A DNA stretch of 64,000 nt from Thozetella sp. PMI_491 (GCA_021432635.1 MU270017.1:1118566-1182565), one strand, 5' to 3'. Counted from the first letter of the stretch, positions 20,558 to 32,083 are shown. Numbers and translations: made by a program. Notes: generated by a model from the sequence alone, not told the origin.

Positions 20558-22383
20558 TTAGAGGTTCGAACGATGCCGCGTGTCTATGCCACCGGTGACT
20601 ACCGTCTTGAGTTGCAGATAATCCTCAATACCGTACTTGCTGCCTTCGCGTCCCATGCCCGAGTGTTTGACACCACCGAACCTAGACAAGGCGGACGCAA
20701 TTAGTAATTTGTCAAGTGCCGCTTCTCCAGCACAGATATCAAGATACGGAGACGGTAAACTTACGGAGCGGCAGCGTCGGATATGACGCCAGTGTTGACG
20801 GCTACCATGCCAAACTGCAGAGTCTCGGTGACGCGCGCGGCACGGTTGAGGTCCTTTGTGAAGATGTACGAGGCCAGGCCGACATCACACCGGTTCGCGT
20901 TGTCCACCACTTCCTCCTCGGTCTCGAACGACCAGATAGGGGCCACCGGACCGAATATCTCTTCGTTGGGGAGCCGCACACCCACAGGTAGGTTGCTGAG
21001 GATGGTCGGCTCTACGAAATTGGGCCCTAGACAAGTTAAGAATTAGCCCTGCCGTACACTTGCTCTTCCCGCTACGTTCTGTGAGGACAGCTCCAAAACC
21101 ATGAACCTACCGAGATCCGGCCGCTTGCCACCGCCAATCTCCACCTTGGCGCCCAGCTTCACAGCATCCTCGACCAGACCGGCGACGCGATCCGCCGCGG
21201 CGGGTGTCACGAGAGGGCCGTGTGTAACAGCGGGGTCGAAGCCCCGGCCGACCTTGAACCGCGAAGCAGCCTGCTTGAGCTTGGCGATGAAGGCATCATA
21301 GATGCCCTTCTGCACGTAAATGCGGTTGGCACAGACACAGGTCTGGCCCGACGACTTGAACTTGCTCGCAATGGCGCCCGCGACGGCTAGGTCTAGGTCT
21401 GCATCCTCGAACACGATGAAGGGAGCGTTGCCACCCAGCTCGAGGCTCAGCTTCTTGAGCGAGCTGCTCGACTGCTGCATGAGCAGCTTGCCGACTCGCG
21501 TGGAGCCCGTGAATGAAATCTTGCGCACAACTTCGGACGTGCATAAGGCCTGCCCGATCTCCGGGGTGTTGTCCAGCGCGGCCACGATATTGACGACGCC
21601 TTTCGGCACACCAGCGCGCTCGCCTAGCACGGCCAAGGCGTTGGCCGTGAATGGTGTCTCCCCGGCAGTTTTAACGACCACTGTGCATCCTGCGGCGAGC
21701 GCGGGCGCCAGCTTACGGGTCACCATAGCGGCGGGGAAGTTCCATCTAGGGGAGCGTCAGCTTCGTTCAGTCATCCCTCATGTCACGGTAGGAGGAGCAA
21801 GATAATGGCACGCGGACTTGACTTACGGGGTAATAAGTCCGCAGACACCCACCGGCTCCTTGAGCACGGAGACACGGAAGCCTGGGGCGCTATGCGGGAT
21901 TACGTCGCCATAGATGCGCGCGGCCTCCTCACCGAACCACTCGAAGAAGCTCGCTGCGAAGATGACCTCACCGGTAGCATCCGGCTGGGCCTTGCCGCCC
22001 TCCCATGTGATCAGCAGCGCCAGGTCTTCTTTGTTCTCGAGCAGAAGCTCGTACCAGCGCCGCAGGATGCGGGCCCTCGCCCGGCCGGTCAAGGAGCGCC
22101 AGGCCGGGAGAGCCTGAGCTGCGCTCTGGATGGCCTTCTGTGCGTCCTCCGCCGTGGACTCGGGGCACGACCCGATGAGCTCCCCGTTTGCGGGATCTAG
22201 CCGCCGAGGTCAGGCTCGTTCCATTCGTCTGCTAGCCATCCCCCTCTAATCTAGGAAGGCCGGGAGCGAGTACTCACCTGTGACGTTGAATCGTTTCCCC
22301 GACACGGACTCAACCCATTCTCCATTGATGTAGTTCTTGCCGACCAACAGCGAAGGGTCTCTCAATTGAGGGGTCGTCGACAT
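20558..22383 (-). CDS. Succinate-semialdehyde dehydrogenase (NAD(P)+), GABA catabolism
   Basis: Five exons: 22383..22278, 22196..21827, 21745..21111, 21026..20765, 20681..20558 (498 aa). The four introns are 81-84 nt and all end in CTAG. The protein has the aldehyde dehydrogenase fold: a WNFPAAMVTRK cofactor segment near 160, SFTGSTRVGK, catalytic Glu about 261 in SLELGGNAP, and catalytic Cys about 295 in SSGQTCVC. The second Cys of the TCVC pair (about 297) matches the redox-switch Cys of SSADH enzymes and separates this from general aldehyde dehydrogenases. The C-terminal FGGVKHSGMGREGSKYG motif is present. It oxidises succinic semialdehyde to succinate, the last step of GABA use. No mitochondrial leader is evident. 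It is divergent from the amine oxidase gene, 1.36 kb away. Confidence 0.93.
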
Positions 22384-23741
22384 GTTGGCAAGCTGATGAA
22401 TGTGTATAGCGGACCCGTTGGTAATTGGTACACGCTATGCCGAGAGACAAAAGAATGTTATAGTGCAACCTAGGTCTAGAGTGCCGCTATGGACTATGGA
22501 GCCAGAGGAAAGTTTATCAAGTCTCCGCGCCGGCGATGCCATGGCCGTCACTCACGCCCCGACTTAGGCCTTCCCCGTACAGTCCCCGTACCGCGGCTGC
22601 GGGCAATTCGCCCCCCGAGGTCCACCCATTCCGAGCGCCGTCTGGGGCGGCCAAATACTGGGAAAGTTGAGGGTTGAGAAAGAGAAAGAAAGAGAGCTTA
22701 GGGACCGATGTGGGGTTCAGCAGCCCACTCCTGCCTTTCACGGCTCCGTTGTGTTGGCCGCCTACTAGCCAAAGCTCGGAGCACCTCCTTTTGCACCAAT
22801 CAGAGGGCAGGCGACTGTCAAGTTGGGCAAGTTGCCGGGGGTCTAATTACCTTGAGCTCCGACACAGGGCCAATTGCATGCTAGCCCATCGCCTCAAAAC
22901 AGCGGCAGCAGGCAGGTAGTCGGTATCTGAGGTGTAGTATATGTTATTCTGGCTGCTAATGAAAAGGAACTTAGGTAGGTGTGTAGTTAGCCGCAATTCG
23001 CGGGGCAGGCAACGGCAGCCGAGCTCCACTGAGGTGACTGACGCCTCCGACTCCCCGAGTTGATTTTTCGGAACCGCAGCAAAATAGTGGATTCCCCCAG
23101 TGCTGTCGCTAAGCCTAGGCGATTCGCAATCGAGTCTTATCTTTTTGCCTAACGCGGCCGCGGCGAGACACCAGCCCATTAATGCGCTTTTGTCCTATCA
23201 ATCAAAGTCGGCAGCCGCAGCCGCAGCGGTGGGGCAAGCACGGCCAACTAATAATCACGCCCGTTCACTGAGTCGGCACCGGCGGGGCCAGGGCGGCCAA
23301 CTGCCATGCGCGCCTGCCCAATACAATAGATCGCCTCCCTTCGGATCCGACGCAGGCCTGGAGTATGCCAGTTCCTGTCAACCTTTGGGTTCCCATGAGG
23401 ATTGCCATGGAACGACCTCGCAGGAGTTCTGGTCTGATCACGGGGTGGGCGGGTAAGCGGGGCCACACGGCACCAGGGCCGATCGCCGAGCGCACTGCAG
23501 CTCGGCTTCGACCGTTGCTGCCGCCCCTGGTAAGCCAGATTGCATTCATCCTTCATAGATCAATAAGAAGGCCGAGCACTGCTTGCCGGTAGCTAGTCAG
23601 CCAGGCAGCCAAGCAGCTCGCTAGCCTTCTTCTTCCATATCCGGCACACAGCTCGGCGCCGGTGTCGTAACCCCAGAGTCAGACTTCTGTCCCCTCAGGG
23701 CGAGTAAGCTGTTATCTGTCTGTCCATCTCCCTCTCTCGCA
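22384..23741. other. Divergent intergenic region, SSADH / RidA-amine oxidase
   Basis: 1.36 kb between two divergent starts; the likely shared promoter area. No coding frame is convincing. It contains short CAGCCG repeats near 23211-23228 and GC-rich patches, with no clear operator that I can name. Confidence 0.55.
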
Positions 23742-25635
23742 ATGGCGCCCCTCAGGCCAACCGTCTCGACTGTTGACCTGTCCAATACCACCGCCGCGTA
23801 CTACGCCGCGGCGACTGTGGCGCCGGCCGGCAAGATTGTGCATGTGACGGGCCAGCCCGGAAGCACCAAAGGCGGCCATGTCCCTCAGGACTACGAGTCG
23901 CAGATTCACCTAGCGCTGTTGAACCTCCGCAAGATCATTATCGCCGCGGGCGCATCCATTGGCGACATCGCCAAGCTCACCGTCTTCATCGTCGACTACG
24001 ATGCCGCGAACCGGAAGCACACCAGGCACATCGAGCGGTTCCTCGCCGGCCACCGCCCAGCCATCACCCTGGTTCCCGTGACCAAGTTGGCAGCTCCCTC
24101 ATGGCTCTTTGAGGTCGAGGCCGTCCTCGCTCTCCCAGAGCCGGCTGCCGCGCCCGCCCTGCCCGCGGCTACCGAAGATGTGGACGTGGTCATCGTCGGC
24201 GCCGGCCTCGCGGGTCTGTCAGCCGCCCATGCGGTCGCGCAGGCTGGCCTCTCGTTCGTCGTGGTCGAGGCCCGTGACCGGGTGGGCGGGAAGACGTGGA
24301 GCGAGCCGCTACCGGGAGGCCGCGGAGGCATCGTGGATCTCGGTGCTGCTTGGATCAACGACACCAACCAGAGCAAGGTTTACGAGCTCGCAAAGCGGTA
24401 CGGTGCCGAGCTTATCGTGCAGAACACCACTGGAAATGCCGCGCTCCAGGACTTTGACGGAAAGTGCTCGCCTTTCCCTTATGGAGAGTTGCCATATGTG
24501 AGTAATTGGAAATATCTTCTATATCGAAGGGGGAGGCCGCGATGAGTTGACACATAAAATCGCGTAGTTCGCGGAAGCAACGCGGCAGAAAATAGCAGAG
24601 ATCCGCGACATGGTTGAGGCGGATTGCCAGGCCGTGGACTGCTGGCGGCCCAAGGACACCAGCCTTGACTCGCTCACCTTTGAGGCCTACCTGCGCTCCC
24701 GGGGTGCCGACGAGGTTGCGATGGCGACTGCAACAGTCTGGACCCGCGCCATGTTGGGTCAAGAGCCGAAAGACATATCCTGCCTGTACTTTTTGAACTA
24801 CTGCAAGTCCGGAGGCGGCCTTCTCCAGATGCGCTCGGACCGTAAGGATGGCGGGCAGTACCTGCGCGTCCGCCAGGGCACGCAGGTCTTCTCGACCGGC
24901 TTGGCGTCGTCCCTGCCCGAGGGCAGCATCCGCCTCTCCAGCCCGGTGCAGGCCGTCGTCCAGGAGGCGAACCGGACTGTGAAGGTCCAGGCGGGCGGCA
25001 AGGTATACTCGGCACGCAAGGTCATCACGACCGTGCCCGGCCCGGTGCTCAAGACGATCACATTCTCGCCGCGGCTGCCCCCTGTCAAGCAGCTCTACGC
25101 CGACTCCCTGACCTACGGGTACTACACCAAGGCCATGATGGAGTTCCGCTCCCCCTTCTGGATCAAGACCGGATTCTGCGGCCTCGCCCAGTCGTTTGTC
25201 GGCCCCGCCGCCGTCGTCCGCGACACCTGCATCCCGGCCGACAACAAGTTCGTGCTGACGTGCTTCATGTCCGGCGACCCCGGCCGGGCCTGGGCGGCGC
25301 TGACGACACCGGAGCGAGAAAAGAAGCTGCTCGCCCAGCTGGGCGACCTCTTCGAGACCAAGAACCTCGACAAGGAGTTCATCCAGATGACCACGTACGA
25401 GTGGTGCCATGATGAGTTCGCCGGGTGGGGATGCCCCTGCACCTCGCTGCCCCCTGGCGTCCTTGACACGCTGGGCGGCGACGGGCTGCGGCAGCCCGAG
25501 GGCAACCTTCACTTCGCCGGGACGGAGACGGCCGGCGAGTGGAAGGGCTACATGGAGGGCGCCATCCGCAGCGGCGAGAGGGCGGCCGCCGAGGTGGTGA
25601 AGGATTTGAGCCGGGGTATTGTTTCCCGTCTGTAG
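23742..25635 (+). CDS. RidA-domain / flavin amine oxidase fusion (MAO type)
   Basis: Two exons, 23742..24497 and 24568..25635 (607 aa). Residues about 10-130 form a RidA/YjgF (Rid) domain (GKIVHVTGQPG, YESQIHLALLNLRKII, ASIGDIAKLTVFIVDY). Residues about 145-600 are a flavin amine oxidase with the dinucleotide motif VVIVGAGLAGLSAAHAV, RVGGKTWSE, the substrate-side LDLGAAWIN-like segment, and C-terminal LHFAGTETAGEWKGYMEGA. Cys541 in GWGCPCTSLPPG aligns with the Cys that binds FAD covalently in animal MAO. Amine oxidases make imines and aldehydes; Rid proteins hydrolyse reactive enamines and imines. In the Rid domain the place usually held by the catalytic Arg (PAR) reads PAI, so that activity is doubtful. 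Amine substrates feeding GABA are possible here. Confidence 0.92.
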
Positions 25636-26613
25636 TGTGGCATTAGGGATTCCTTTTCACGGTAGAGCATGATATAGCGTAGCATAGATATTGAACTTGG
25701 CGATAGATAAGCTATTATACGGGACCTTCTCTATTGCGCTAACCGTTTCTTTTACACTCGATTCAAGTTTGTAGGCGAGAGGGACAAAGGCTGCTCCTGG
25801 GATTCTACCCGTCGGGTATATCCTCTGCTCACAAGGCGCATAAAGCACGCTCGAGCTACTAGCACCTCATGTAGTCACAGGGCCAGAGCCGGAGAGAAAC
25901 CGGGGAAGGTGGTTTATAATCCAGCTGGAGCGGGGAGCTACACGGCCAATCCCCCGGACTGATATTCACACTCTGATGCTTTGCCACGCGGAGACAGACA
26001 CAAAAAGCCCCCGGCATCCTGCACGGCCCGGCCAGCCACCACCCCTAGGCCGTCTTGGCCGTCTTCAATATCCGCCGGGGAAGCGCCGGGGATGGGGAGC
26101 AGAAACGGACCCACAACCACGCCATTCCGCCGGCCTGCCCAAAACCGGTAGGTCCGCCCTCCGTCGTGTTTCCGGGCGGCGGTCCGGCCACTCCAATCCT
26201 GGGCCATCCGATATCGCGGTGGAGAACCACACCGAACCGGCGGGACTCGAGATTTCAGAGGACGAAGAGACACAGCCGTGGCGAAGAGGTGGGGACCTGA
26301 GCAGCCGGCGGGCTTGGGCATTGACGTATTCTGCATCGTGAAGTCAGATAGGCCCGATTTCGTGGTGCCTCTGGGGGGGAGGGGGCTGGCTGTGCGACTG
26401 CATCGTACTCTCGACTTGTGTCAGCACCTTGGCCTGCTTCTTCTCTCATGTCCTCGCACCGGGGCAGTCACTTCTCTTCGTAGTCCTGCCTTGCCGAATT
26501 CCCCTTTCTCCCACTCTCTGCTCGCTTGCCTGGCTAGAAAGAAGCCCTTCTCTAGCCTGCACACTTTGCCCAATAAGCCGGTGTGCTCCATACTCACCGG
26601 AGATTCGCCAATC
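25636..26613. other. Intergenic region upstream of the MFS gene
   Basis: 978 bases; probable 3' region of the amine oxidase and promoter of the transporter. An open frame runs into the transporter from 26278, but its first 110 or so residues look like translated leader (no conserved motif), so the start was placed at 26614. Confidence 0.55.
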
Positions 26614-28224
26614 ATGGACGCCATGATGCTAAAAGGCCTCGTAACGGTCGAATCAGCTCCAGCGGCTCTGCCTTCAGAGCCCGAGAGAGTGGTCCGTCGC
26701 AGCTACCCCGGCGCCCCACATCACGACGCGGTCGAGCTTGACGTCCTCTCGAGGTCCTACACGCTCCCAGGTCCGGCCGGTAGGGCGACAGCGGAGTCGG
26801 GCTTTACCTCTGCTGCCCCATCCGCTCCGGAGACGCCCGGCGAAGAGCGCCAGCTGGTTCTTGACGTGGAGCGGAGCGGGCAGTCCACCCCGACTGGACT
26901 GCAGGGCAGGAGCGTCGACGCACTCCAGACCATGTGGAATCCACGCATGAACCGGTTCCGCTTCGCTGCCGTCTGCTTCATCGTCTTCTCCAACGGTCTG
27001 CATGACGCCTCAGCCGGCGCCCTGCTGCCCTACATGGAAGTGTGAGTTCTCTAATACCTGTCGCCGCACGAGATTCGTCCGTTGCTAACGTGTCCCGCGT
27101 CCAGCGAATACAACCTCGGATACGCGTTGGTGTCCTTAATCTTCGTAGGAAATGCAGTCGGCTTCATCGTCGCTGCAGCTTTCTTAGACATGATCCGAGA
27201 GCGCCTCGGTCGCGGCAGGGCCATGATCGTGTCAGAGGTCCTCTTGCTAGCTGCATACATTCCCTTGGTTTGCACCGCGCCGTTTCCGGTGATCGTGGTG
27301 TCCTTCTTCATGGTGGGATTTTCCATGTCGATCAATCTTGCTCTCTGCAACACCTTCTGCGGGACGCTGGCTAATAGCACAACCGCCCTCGGCTTGCTCC
27401 ACGGCTCGTACGGGGTTGGGGGCGTCATTGGTCCTTTGATCGCGACCACAATTGTGAATGCGGCTGGTTCTATATGGAGCCGTTACTACTTTATCACCCT
27501 CGGCCTCTCTGCCTTTAATGCAGTGTTTGCCGGATGGTCCTTCTGGGGCTACGAGAAGGATGAGCTAAGGGCGCAGCTCGGACAGACGCAAGAAGCATCA
27601 TGGAGCCAGCCGTCGTCTTCCCCTGGGTCCCGCTATCAAGCTTCTGGTGTGCTGAGTGCCCTCTCCTCACGGGTTGTGCTGCTCGGCGCGCTATTCATCT
27701 TTGCATACCAGGGTGCCGAGGTTAGCATCTCCGGCTGGGTCATCTCGTTCCTGATTACGACGCGCAACGGGGACCCGAGCAAGGTCGGATACGTGACGGC
27801 TGGCTTTTGGGCGGGCATCACTCTCGGACGTTTCCTCCTTTCGGCACCCGCCCACCGGATCGGTGAGAAGACGTTCGTTTATGGCGTCACAGTCGGCGCC
27901 ATCGTCTTCGAGCTGTTGGTGTGGCTCGTGCCAAATGTCATCGGGAATGCCGTCGCAGTCTCCATCGTGGGGCTGCTTCTCGGCCCGGTGTATCCGTGTG
28001 CCGCCGCGGTCTTCATGCGAAGCTTGAGCAAGCACGAGCAGGTCAGCGGCCTGGGCGTGATCACGGCGTTCGGAAGCTCGGGCGGAGCCGCGGCTCCCTT
28101 CACAACCGGTATTCTCGCGCAGGCCGCGGGAACCTTTGTCCTGCACCCGATCGCCATTGCTCTGTTCGGGGTGATGATGGTATGCTGGTATGGCATGCCC
28201 AGCATTGAGAAGAGGGACGAGTAA
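26614..28224 (+). CDS. MFS transporter, BSC6/fucose-permease-like
   Basis: Two exons, 26614..27041 and 27105..28224 (515 aa). A long, soluble N-terminal tail of about 110 residues, rich in Ser, Pro and Glu, precedes the first membrane span. Conserved opening RFRFAAVCFIVFSNGLHDASAGALLPYMEV, cut by the intron, continues EYNLGYALVSLIFVGNAVGF. This is the hallmark of fungal BSC6-type major facilitator proteins. The MFS loop motif is represented by RERLGRGRAM, and about 12 hydrophobic spans follow. The substrate is unknown. Being next to the amine oxidase it may export or import a pathway amine, lactam or acid. The upstream ATG at 26278 is in frame but would add a leader without family support. 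Confidence 0.88.
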
Positions 28225-28432
28225 TTCCACTAGGGCTTACTTCGGGGAAGCCGGGATAGTAACATGGGCATCACAGTTCTTAGGCTAGAAACTGGCAGTC
28301 TGAGGAAGTCAAATGTCGCTAGAAGCAGAAAATACAGGAATCTCCTTCGTGTCTATATCTATATCTAATCTTAAAAGAGTTATATATAACTGCCGGCAAT
28401 GGAGACAGCGCTGCCTTCCAGTGACGCGGCTC

Positions 28433-29317
28433 TTACTTCTTGCCGGTTGCGGCATCTTTTACACTGACCTTCCCGGAAACGATGTCCTTGACAGTGTCCA
28501 AAATCTCATTGAAGTTGTTGAAGGTCGTGAAGGGAACCTTCTCCGCCTCACAGTACTCTACGAGCTCTGAAAAAAAAAAAAGAGTTAGCAATACGCCGTA
28601 TTAGGGTCTTGAGGGAAACATACGCTTGCCGGCCTTGGCGAAGAGCAAGTCTGTCTCTTTCGCGGCCGAGAGATCTGAAACGCCATCTCCAGCATAGAAC
28701 ATGGTCGGCCTCTCGCCCTCCGGAAGGGCCGCGTAGGGTCGGATCTCCAGCGACTTGTCGTGGCCGAAGTGGCTGCATTCACTGATGAGCATTCCAGGTT
28801 TCGAGATCCAGGGGTAGGCCTCTTACCTGTCGTCATGGAAGACGATGTGCCACCCGCCTTCCTCGTTTATGGTCTTCCCGGGCCGCGGTGCAACATTGTT
28901 GCTTACAATCTGCAGCGTCTTGGCGTCTTCCTCGCCGAGCATATGCGATAGTAGGGCCCGGATGATGGGCTCCATGCCGCCGCTGAGCACCACGATGGGG
29001 ACGTTGTTCTCCTTGGCCCAGGCAAAGAAGGTCTTGAAGCCCTCGTCCAGGGTGATATTTTTGAGCAGCAGCTCGATGCACTTGTCAAAAGGGGTGTTGA
29101 TGCTCTCCAGCATCTCCTGGAAACTGTCGCGGAACGAACGTCGTCCAAGCAGAACGTCTTCATTCCCCTTCTTGCGCAGCACTGTCCCGAAGCCAATGTT
29201 GTCTGTCATGAAGTCATTGCTGTCCTGCTGAGTGATGGTGCCGTCAAAGTCGGTGAAGAAGATGAACTTGGGCTTGTTCGCCATCGCCGGGAGCGAGGCG
29301 GGCGTAGCGGAGCCCAT
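28433..29317 (-). CDS. HAD-superfamily phosphatase (PSP/MtnX-like)
   Basis: Three exons: 29317..28827, 28781..28624, 28566..28433 (260 aa). HAD motif I is FFTDFDGTIT (about residues 19-28), motif II is VVLSGG, and motif IV is MFYAGDGVSDLSAA. The C-terminal exon encodes LVEYCEAEKVPFTTFNNF. Introns are GT..AG; the second ends in a T-rich tract directly before TCAG. The family removes phosphate from small molecules (phosphoserine, HK-MTPenyl-1-P or phosphocholine-like substrates); the exact one is not clear. There are two in-frame ATGs 12 codons apart (29317 and 29281). The second, before ANKPKFIFF, could be used instead. Cytosolic by absence of any leader. Confidence 0.88.
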
Positions 29318-30032
29318 CGTGTTGATATTGATATTCGAGACAAATACTTCAAACAGCGAAAAAAAAAATTGTCCGGCCTTCGGACAAGATCGAAAAAGGC
29401 AGATAGCGATGCTACCCGAGTCACAATCGCTAAAGCAAACTCAAGTCCGGATAGGAAGGATGGTTGTTGAGTGAAAATCGGGAACCCCGACTCCGGATCA
29501 GGTAGTTAGCCAGAGCTCCGCACCCCCCTTAATCCTAGGACCGGTCCGAGCACTAAACGGGACCGGTAGTCTCTCAGTGGGCCGTCTGACCGGTCATTTG
29601 CAAGTCAGATCTTTGCATTCGGGACACGAGATTGATCGACAGGCTCCAGGTACAGTCCCAGTTCTCGGGCCCGTATCAGCGCCGGCTATGGCGCCTCCTA
29701 CAAACGAGGTTCGGGAAGGCCCTGGATAGACGCGTCCATGACGGAACACTCTCTCGTCCTGCTCCCAGCCAAGATAAAACCGATGATTGAACCTACACTG
29801 ACACCGGTGACGCCAATACGGGTACGACTCGATATGCAATTGAGAGTCCGGTCTAGCGGGCAGGTCCTGGTGGCGGACCTTATCAGCAGCGTTATCGCAC
29901 AACTACCCCGCCATGGCTAGAATTTTGGACGCGGGGCAGTTGGCTGCGTAGAAATATTTTTTCTTTCATATAGGCCCGAGATTGGCGACTGGGCTACCAC
30001 ACAGCGTAGACCACGAGTGAGCCATTAGCAAC
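29318..30032. other. Divergent intergenic region, HAD phosphatase / eIF1AD-like
   Basis: 715 bases between divergent starts of two ordinary genes. No gene or repeat seen. It includes a short A run near 29359-29368 in the phosphatase leader. Confidence 0.6.
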
Positions 30033-30514
30033 ATGGGAAAACCGAAGCGCAATGTCCTCGCAGCAGCTGAGGAGTCAACGACCCCGCCAGATGAGCTGAC
30101 AAGCACGCAATCCATCGCACGCGTCGTAAAGATCGAAGGCAACCACCGCTACACCTGCGAGCTGCCCAACAAGAAGACTGTGTTGGTGGAGCTCGAGGAT
30201 CGATTCCGTAATACGATATGGATTCGGAGAGGGGGCTTCGTGCTTGTCGATATGGCGTCGATAGAGGAGCGCAAGGGGAGCAACGTGGTAGGGGAGATCG
30301 TCAATGTCGTGCGAGATGAGAAAGACTGGAGAAAGCAGCCGTATTGGTATGGAGCAATTCGGTCTCCAGGCGAGGCCCTCGCGGGCTATGACGATGTATG
30401 CTAACAGGAGAGCACAGGCCGCAGCAGTTTGCAAAGACCAACTACGAGGAGGACAGCGAGGACGAATCGAACGTGGGCAAGATGCCACCGAGCGACTCGG
30501 AAGAGGAGGAGTGA
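30033..30514 (+). CDS. eIF1AD-like protein (S1/IF1-domain, eIF1A-related)
   Basis: Two exons, 30033..30346 and 30418..30514 (136 aa). An MGKPKRN start is followed by an S1/IF1-type OB fold (about residues 25-95) with IARVVKIEGNHRYTCELPN and VELEDRFRNTIWIRRGGFVLVD, as in eIF1A-domain (EIF1AD/Obelix-type) proteins. Then comes the conserved DEKDWRKQPYWP segment, where the intron falls, and an acidic tail rich in Ser/Asp/Glu ending EEEE. It is an RNA-binding, probably nuclear protein linked to ribosome biogenesis in other eukaryotes. It converges on ALG3 with only 44 bases between stop codons, so the 3' ends of the two mRNAs probably overlap. Confidence 0.92.
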
Positions 30515-30558
30515 AGCGAGCAAGGCCTGAATATACTTGATACCCGAAAAATATGCGG

Positions 30559-32083
30559 CTACGCTTTCTTCTTGCTTGCAGACGCCTTCTTCTTGGCGGG
30601 GCTAGCCTTTGGCCCTTCTCTAGGGCTTTCCTTGGGCGCCTCCTTGGTGGTTTCTGTAGGAACCGTCTCGGGGGGTTCAGCGAGGCCAAGATCCACATCT
30701 CCAGCCCCGAACCATACCAGTGCCACCGTAGTGGCGAGGACGCCGATGACAACGCCGGAGCTGGCAGGGGTGCTCGGGTATACATTCCATGCCCACTCCT
30801 GCAGGGCCCACAGGCCGTACTGCAGAACCGGATGGACACCGCTGCGCCAGAGAAGGAATGGGGTAGACCAACCTAGATAGGCGTAGAACTGGTAGTGCAG
30901 AGACCGGGCAAAGAGGAGCCCGATGACATTGGCCGTGAGGATGGTCGTGAGAATATACTGCGGTGTGATCCTCGGCGAAATTTCCTTTTCCTCCCGCTCC
31001 GTCAACATCGGTTGGCCGCAAATAAAAGGCATGATCATCTCGATGACGGGCTTGCGCGTCGGTCTTAGCCACTTCCCAACAATAAACGTAGCCAACACCG
31101 TCACGTGGAGAACCAGGAGGGCGACATGGAAGCGCCAGTCGAGGAAGAGGTCTTCGCCCAGAAAGCGCCAGTTGACGGTCCACTTGAAGAAGAACTTGCG
31201 AGAGAGCTCGAAGGCGCGGCTAAGATAGCCCCAGGGATTCTGCATGAGAAAAGGGGCGCCAAGCGCAAGCTGCACGTTGACCATGAGCACCAGAAGGCGT
31301 AGCGCAGGCGCGAAACCCCTCCCGAGGAACAACACGACGCCCAGAGCAGGGAGGACGAGCAGCAGAGACATCTTGACTCCAAGGCCCAGGCTGAAGATGA
31401 TGGCGCCCAGCGTCCACTGTCGCTTCTGGACAAAGAATATAGCGAGCCAGAGGAAGAGGGCCGCGATGCCGTCATTGAAGCAGCGGAGCATGAAAATGCT
31501 ATGGAGACGCTTCGAGAGTATTAGGAGGGGGAAAACGTACGGCGGAACCTGTTGTAGCGCGGTTAGCTGGAGCTTGTAGCAGTTCGGAGGCTCGAGGACC
31601 CGACGCACCTTGGCGCTTCGATAGCAAGCTATAACCGTCGTCAAGGTCGCCATGTATAGGATAGCAAATAGCGACTGGGCCATTGCAATGTCTTTCCCCT
31701 CCTTCGTCAACTGGTAGAGCCAGCTGTAAATGTAGACATGGGCTGCGGGATAGACCAGCGGGCCGGTGCCGCCTTCGATCTTGGTGTAATCGCGCTCGCC
31801 TTGCTGGTACTGGGCAATCTGTTCCATGTACGCCACCCAATCGATCTCGGTGTCTTTTCGTTGCCTGTTAGCGACTATGGTCGGAGCGTGCGCGGCGGTG
31901 CGCGGCGAGCTAGGAGCTGAGCTCGAGCTTACAAGCTACTCTCGCAATGATCTGAGAACATGCCAGCGCTTCCAGAAACAGCAGGGCGGACGGGACCAAG
32001 TTGGAGAGCTCATGGCGCCCGTTGGCCACGTCCAGGACGAACCTTATGGGGTTCCGGGAGTAATCGCGCTGGTTTTGGGCCAT
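30559..32083 (-). CDS. ALG3: Dol-P-Man:Man5GlcNAc2-PP-Dol alpha-1,3-mannosyltransferase
   Basis: Two exons, 32083..31933 and 31853..30559 (481 aa). The intron splits a Tyr codon in AYTEIDW, the ALG3 signature region, followed by AYMEQIAQYQQGERDY, GGTGPLVYPAAHVYIY and multiple membrane spans. Also present are LRCFNDGIA, GVKMSLLLVLPALG and LLFARSLHYQFYAYLGWSTP. The enzyme sits in the ER membrane and adds the sixth mannose to the lipid-linked N-glycan precursor. The C-terminal 35 residues are an unusual Lys/Ala/Pro/Ser-rich cytosolic tail (SPAKKKASASKKKA), with Lys residues near the end that could aid ER retrieval. Length and motifs indicate a complete gene. Confidence 0.95.

Noticed and set aside
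24412-25512. 366-codon frame antisense to the amine oxidase
   Set aside because: Shadow frame without any family features.
26278-26613. N-terminal extension of the MFS transporter
   Set aside because: In frame but without conservation-like features; better explained as 5' leader before the ATG at 26614.
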